Source of the DNA: Actinomycetota bacterium
Lineage (GTDB): Bacteria > Actinomycetota > Acidimicrobiia > Acidimicrobiales > Poriferisodaliceae
Reading direction: 5' to 3'
DNA: 8,204 nucleotides
Assembly: GCA_002731665.1 (NCBI GenBank)
Contig: PCCJ01000056.1
Coordinates: forward strand, 1-8,204
The position numbers and the translations under genes are program-made. This document shows positions 5,552 through 8,204 of this stretch, in pieces. How positions within the stretch are numbered: position 1 is the first letter of the stretch; every line of letters starts with the position of its first letter. The notes under the pieces were generated by a model. The model saw only the letters and a list, made by a program, of their open reading frames with translations. It ran no database searches and was not told where the DNA came from.

Positions 5552-5565
5552 GCGCTTTTAAGCGC
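5552..5565. repeat. Short inverted repeat GCGCTTTTAAGCGC
   Basis: Arms GCGCTT and AAGCGC separated by TT. As RNA the usable stem is about five pairs with a 4-base loop, and only TT follows, so it would be a weak terminator at best. As DNA it could be a binding site for a dimeric regulator. Confidence 0.3.
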
Positions 5566-5607
5566 TTGGGCTCCGCTACTTGAATGGATCATTAGCTTAG
5601 GCACCCA

Positions 5608-5635
5608 ATCAAGAGGTATGCGCTTTCTTGATACC
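5608..5635 (+). repeat. Two mutually exclusive hairpins upstream of the second dioxygenase
   Basis: ATCAAGA (5608-5614) pairs with TCTTGAT (5626-5632) around an 11-base loop. GGTAT (5615-5619), inside that loop, can pair instead with ATACC (5631-5635). Bases 5631-5632 are used by both, so only one stem can form at a time. Confidence 0.3.
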
Positions 5636-5751
5636 GGTCTCATTCACTATCGTTACATTCACGAACCGACTTATTTTTAATCCTCAAACATTTTAAGAAA
5701 TGAGCGAACAATCAAGTTGTAACCTCTAGTTCACTTGACGAAGGAGCGTAA

Positions 5752-6576
5752 ATGGTCATCCCAAATATTGAGACTAATGTTAGTGGATACCAAAATGAAG
5801 GTTGGTGGTCTCCGATCGAAGTTCTTCGACCTGACGAAGTAGCGCAATGTAGAGAAGGCTTAGAAACCTACGAAGCATCAGTTGGACACCCGATCGAGTT
5901 TCCTGAAAAATCAAAATCCTACCTCTTGTTCGAGTGGGCAGATTATTTAGTGCATCACCCTAAAGTACTTGATGCAGTCGAGGCGGTAATCGGACCTGAC
6001 ATTCTCGTTTATCACTCAACGACATGGATTAAAGAAGCGCAAACTCCTGCATTCGTGCACTGGCACCAAGATGGAACGTATTTCTTTCTAGAACCCCATC
6101 TTCATGTAACCGCTTGGGTCGCACTATCAGATTGTCCTCCCGAATCAGGCTGTGTGAGGGTTATCTCAGGAAGTCATAAACTCGGACAGTTCCAACACAA
6201 CGATGATCCAGGTCAATGGAATATGATTAAACGAGGTCAGGGAATCTTCGACCAATTTGATGAAGGTGCGGGTGTGCTGATGCCGCTCCGTGCTGGAGAA
6301 ATGTCGCTGCATCACACCGACGTCGTTCATTCTTCAGCAGGAAATGAGACTGATCACCGACGCGTTGGCATCGGAATTAGCTACATCCCTACAAGCGTCC
6401 GCCCAGTCGGAGAGCCCACTCCCAGCGCTCTACTGGTTCGGGGTAAAGACAACTACGGGAACTTCGTTCAGGAGAAACGCCTAGGAGTGCAACAGTCGCC
6501 TGAAGCTATCGCTGCTCACGATGAAGCCAACACTCGGTTTAGGGCGCGCCAAGATTTAGGCGCGAAGATTCAGTAG
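5752..6576 (+). CDS. PhyH-family Fe(II)/2-oxoglutarate oxygenase, second subgroup
   Basis: A protein of 274 residues. Iron ligands are H105 and D107 in H-W-H-Q-D-G-T-Y (103-110) and distal H193 in T-D-V-V-H-S-S-A-G-N (189-198); R203/R204 follow at the right distance for 2-oxoglutarate. The stretches T-A-W-V-A-L-S-D (120-127) and E-S-G-C-V-R-V-I-S-G-S-H (131-142) place it with the PhyH proteins often annotated as syringomycin or mitomycin biosynthesis-type enzymes. Asp at the second ligand position argues for hydroxylation and against halogenation. Start ATG 5752 has AAGGAG five bases upstream. Outside the metal motifs it differs widely from the upstream PhyH gene, so the pair is not a recent tandem duplication. 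Substrate unknown; the C-terminus (about 240-274) is charged and probably an extension outside the barrel. Confidence 0.9.
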   Translation: MVIPNIETNVSGYQNEGWWSPIEVLRPDEVAQCREGLETYEASVGHPIEFPEKSKSYLLFEWADYLVHHPKVLDAVEAVIGPDILVYHSTTWIKEAQTPAFVHWHQDGTYFFLEPHLHVTAWVALSDCPPESGCVRVISGSHKLGQFQHNDDPGQWNMIKRGQGIFDQFDEGAGVLMPLRAGEMSLHHTDVVHSSAGNETDHRRVGIGISYIPTSVRPVGEPTPSALLVRGKDNYGNFVQEKRLGVQQSPEAIAAHDEANTRFRARQDLGAKIQ

Positions 6577-6600
6577 GTAGTGGTTCCATAGCTGCAACGA

Positions 6601-6635
6601 GGTTTCAACCAAACTAAAAGCTTCTTTGCTGTTAG
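6601..6635 (+). repeat. Hairpins downstream of the second dioxygenase (weak terminator candidate)
   Basis: GGTTTCAACC (6601-6610) is a tiny self-complementary hairpin. Then CTAAAAGC (6614-6621) pairs with GCTGTTAG (6628-6635) with one A/G mismatch and loop TTCTTT. No T run follows, so termination here is only a possibility. Confidence 0.25.
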
Positions 6636-6672
6636 TCAGACCGAGACTCTCTCGTGTAAAACTTCAAAAAGG

Positions 6673-6702
6673 TTTACGGGCAAAGAGCGCATAGGTTAAT
6701 AA
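6673..6702 (+). promoter_or_regulatory. Candidate promoter of the lipoprotein gene
   Basis: TTTACG (6673-6678) and TAATAA (6697-6702) are separated by 18 bases and resemble -35 and -10 boxes. Transcription would start near 6709, just ahead of the ribosome binding site at 6715-6722 (GTGGAGGA). The -35 match is partial. Confidence 0.3.
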
Positions 6703-6728
6703 AGGTTGGACCCGGTGGAGGAATAGCT

Positions 6729-7262
6729 GTGGAAAGCCGTATGTCACCCAAACTTATTTCGTCTCGCGAAGCTAACAGACGGTGGGCTAGAAGAATCACC
6801 TTGGCAGTCGTGACGACTGTAATGTTGTCGGGTTGTGCCCCAGAGACCATGAAAGTTTTGCCTGAACAGTCTTTAGGAAAACCTGAAACGAACAACGGCT
6901 GCCCACAACAAACCAGGAACGATATTGAGAACCGGATCCTGGCGCAAATTGACGCACTCGGTCGTAGATCATTTAACGAAGCCCTTGACCACGCCTCGCT
7001 TGCATTCAGAAAGTCAATTGATACGCGCAGCTTCGAAGCAATGATTACATCTGGGTTTCCGATTCTTTTAGATAACGCGGCTGTTTCTTTCGGGCGCTGT
7101 CAAGAATTCGGCGACCGAGCTATGATCGAAGTTTCTTTCAAAGGTCAGCCTTCTGAAGGTCTTATTTACTCTCTTGGCCTTGCTGATAGTCAGTGGTGGA
7201 TTGAGGCAGCCGCGCCGGTGAGCGATATATTTCCCAGCCAGGAAGAACTTAAAGAGCTTTAG
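6729..7262 (+). CDS. Lipoprotein with DUF4864-like domain
   Basis: A protein of 177 residues. It begins with a charged stretch rich in arginine (residues 4-22), then a hydrophobic core (about 23-33) ending in the lipobox L-S-G-C, so C36 would be lipidated after cleavage by signal peptidase II; the mature domain would be anchored outside the cytoplasmic membrane. From about residue 63 (NDIENRILAQIDALGRRSFNEALDHASLAFR and F-E-A-M-I-T-S-G-F-P-I-L near 103-114) the sequence matches what I recall of DUF4864: a helix, an A-S-x-x-F-R stretch, a phenylalanine-M-V/I-x-x-G turn, then beta strands ending in W-W-I-E-A. That domain is NTF2-like in shape and has no known activity. GTG 6729 is chosen because GGAGG lies seven bases before it; ATG 6741 is too far away but would also retain the signal peptide. 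It is the second small NTF2-like-fold candidate in the window. Confidence 0.7.
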   Translation: MESRMSPKLISSREANRRWARRITLAVVTTVMLSGCAPETMKVLPEQSLGKPETNNGCPQQTRNDIENRILAQIDALGRRSFNEALDHASLAFRKSIDTRSFEAMITSGFPILLDNAAVSFGRCQEFGDRAMIEVSFKGQPSEGLIYSLGLADSQWWIEAAAPVSDIFPSQEELKEL

Positions 7263-7317
7263 TAATTTGGGAATTTGCTCAGTGAATATTTCTGAGGGGA
7301 ACCTTTTGCAGCAAAAA

Positions 7318-7360
7318 ATTCGCGGGGGTTGCATTCGCAAATGTAACCCCCGTTTCGAAT
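7318..7360. terminator. Strong bidirectional terminator between convergent genes
   Basis: CGGGGGTTGCAT (7323-7334) pairs with ATGTAACCCCCG (7341-7352) over 12 positions with one G-U, around loop TCGCAA. A further arm ATTCG (7318-7322) / CGAAT (7356-7360) extends it past a TTT bulge. Read on the minus strand, the stem is followed by CGAATTTTTT, a good T run, so it serves the aldehyde dehydrogenase best; on the plus strand it would also halt transcripts from the lipoprotein gene, with a weaker TTT tail. Confidence 0.7.
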
Positions 7361-7366
7361 CCCTAT

Positions 7367-8204
7367 TCAGCTTGCTCCCATAATGGCTTTAGTCTCTAGG
7401 AATTCCTCGAGTCCATGTTGACCCCACTCGCGACCATTGCCAGACTGTTTGTATCCACCGAACGGAGCGTTGAAGTCAGGTCCGGCTCCATTGACATGTA
7501 CATTGCCGCTCCTAATGCGGCGAGCCACTGACATAGCACGCTCAGGGGAGCCCGAAACATAGCCCGAAAGTCCGTAGACAGTTTCGTTAGCTAGACGAAC
7601 TGCGTCATCATCATTCTCGTATCCAATTATGACTAAGACGGGCCCGAATACTTCTTCTGTGGCGATGCGCATGTCATTAGTTACGTTTGCGAACAATGTT
7701 GGTTTAACAAAGTAGCCGCTCTCAAGACCTTCGGGTCTGCCAGTTCCGCCAGTAACGAGAGTCGCACCCTCATCAATGCCCGCTTGTATAAGATCTTGGA
7801 TTTTGTTCCACTGGATTTCCGACACGACTGGCCCAATAGTTGTCCCAGGAGTAGTTGGATCACCGACTGACACCGACTCCATCGAAGATTTTGCTATTTC
7901 AGACGCCTCCTCCATTCGATTTAGCGGCACAAACATACGAGTTGCGGCATTACAAGATTGCCCTGAATTAGTGCACATTCCGAATGCGTCTCGCCCAATT
8001 GCTTTTGCGAAATCCGCGTCATCTAGAATAATGTTCGCCGATTTACCACCGAGCTCCTGAGCTACTCTTTTTACCGTTGGCGCTGCGTTTTTGGCAACCT
8101 CCACACCAGCTCGTGTGGAACCGGTGAATGACATCATGTCAACTCCAGGATGAGCTGACAGATGAGCGCCCACTGATGGACCATCGCCATTGACCAAGTT
8201 AAAC
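7367..8204 (-). CDS. NAD(P)-dependent aldehyde dehydrogenase, C-terminal part (5' end outside window)
   Basis: The frame enters from the right edge (first residues F-N-L-V-N-G-D-G-P) and ends at TGA 7367-7369, giving 278 residues of the roughly 475-490 usual for the ALDH superfamily; the N-terminal part of the cofactor domain is missing. Visible signatures are the S-F-T-G-S-T cofactor loop, the general base Glu in Q-E-L-G-G-K (codon 8054-8056), the nucleophile Cys in N-S-G-Q-S-C (codon 7952-7954), E-E-V-F-G-P-V, and the final P-F-G-G-Y-K-Q-S-G. All catalytic residues in this half are intact. The family oxidises aldehydes to acids in the cytosol; substrate cannot be told. A TTG in frame at 8197 is mid-domain and is not the start. 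It converges on the lipoprotein gene and ends at the shared hairpin. Confidence 0.92.
   Translation of the reverse strand, partial: FNLVNGDGPSVGAHLSAHPGVDMMSFTGSTRAGVEVAKNAAPTVKRVAQELGGKSANIILDDADFAKAIGRDAFGMCTNSGQSCNAATRMFVPLNRMEEASEIAKSSMESVSVGDPTTPGTTIGPVVSEIQWNKIQDLIQAGIDEGATLVTGGTGRPEGLESGYFVKPTLFANVTNDMRIATEEVFGPVLVIIGYENDDDAVRLANETVYGLSGYVSGSPERAMSVARRIRSGNVHVNGAGPDFNAPFGGYKQSGNGREWGQHGLEEFLETKAIMGAS

Larger units (their letters stand above)
5446..5751. other. 306-bp spacer between the two dioxygenase genes
   Basis: No convincing gene. A GTG-started frame (5438-5680) overlaps the end of the first dioxygenase but has no ribosome binding site and no recognisable product. The spacer contains the near-palindrome GCGCTTTTAAGCGC (5552-5565) and two overlapping inverted repeats at 5608-5635. 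The second gene's ribosome binding site AAGGAG is at 5741-5746. Its promoter should lie here, but no clear -35/-10 pair was found. Confidence 0.5.

Noticed and set aside
5438..5680. 80-codon plus-strand frame overlapping the end of the first dioxygenase
   Set aside because: The GTG start lies inside the upstream gene without a Shine-Dalgarno site, the product shows no domain, and the inverted repeats at 5552-5565 and 5608-5635 fit a spacer better.
4594..6576. Non-heme iron halogenase
   Set aside because: Both proteins have Asp in the HxD position (D117 and D107), whereas the halogenases of this superfamily have Gly or Ala there.
1..8204. CRISPR array, insertion sequence, tRNA or rRNA gene
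   Set aside because: No regularly spaced long repeats, transposase-like frames, terminal inverted repeats or tRNA-like cloverleaf sequence were seen on either strand.

Overview
The window looks like a chromosomal piece of a free-living, probably aquatic bacterium with mid-40s to about 48 % GC (estimated by eye). The strongest clue is an intact heliorhodopsin at 2625-3383. From memory, its sequence is very close to the actinobacterial type protein 48C12. Heliorhodopsins are known mainly from monoderm bacteria and archaea, and two adjacent genes of unlike phytanoyl-CoA-dioxygenase type would suit a marine or freshwater actinobacterium such as an Acidimicrobiia-like lineage. The taxonomy is inference; there is no rRNA or other phylogenetic marker here.

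Layout. At 2-250 (+) is the C-terminal end of an EamA/DMT transporter, closed by a hairpin terminator on its stop codon. Positions 276-730 hold no gene I can support. At 731-1855 (-) is a zinc-free-type MDR oxidoreductase. Divergent from it, across a 218-bp region with three phased TGTGA-containing repeats, is an NTF2-like protein (2074-2466, +), then the heliorhodopsin (2625-3383, +). Convergent with the heliorhodopsin is a minus-strand block of small membrane proteins: a 143-aa four-helix protein (3444-3875), a 50-aa protein (3934-4086) and a 67-aa protein (4083-4286). The last two overlap by ATGA. A doubtful 82-aa gene (4318-4566) may head this block. On the plus strand follow two Fe(II)/2-oxoglutarate dioxygenases of the PhyH superfamily (4594-5445 and 5752-6576), belonging to clearly different subgroups. 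After them comes a DUF4864-type lipoprotein (6729-7262). A strong hairpin at 7318-7360 separates it from a convergent aldehyde dehydrogenase (7367 to the window end, -) that is cut by the window edge.

How it fits together. The heliorhodopsin keeps the retinal lysine, the carboxylate counterion and the conserved histidines, so it should be a working retinal-binding photoreceptor-like protein. No retinal synthesis gene (blh, crt) is in the window, so retinal must come from elsewhere. The NTF2-like gene and the heliorhodopsin both lack a Shine-Dalgarno sequence and carry a TANNNT box about 6-7 bases before the start codon, which suggests leaderless transcripts. Several other genes here (dioxygenases, lipoprotein, small membrane protein, MDR) have clear ribosome binding sites. 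The MDR enzyme, dioxygenases and aldehyde dehydrogenase are generic catabolic or redox enzymes whose substrates cannot be read from the sequence.
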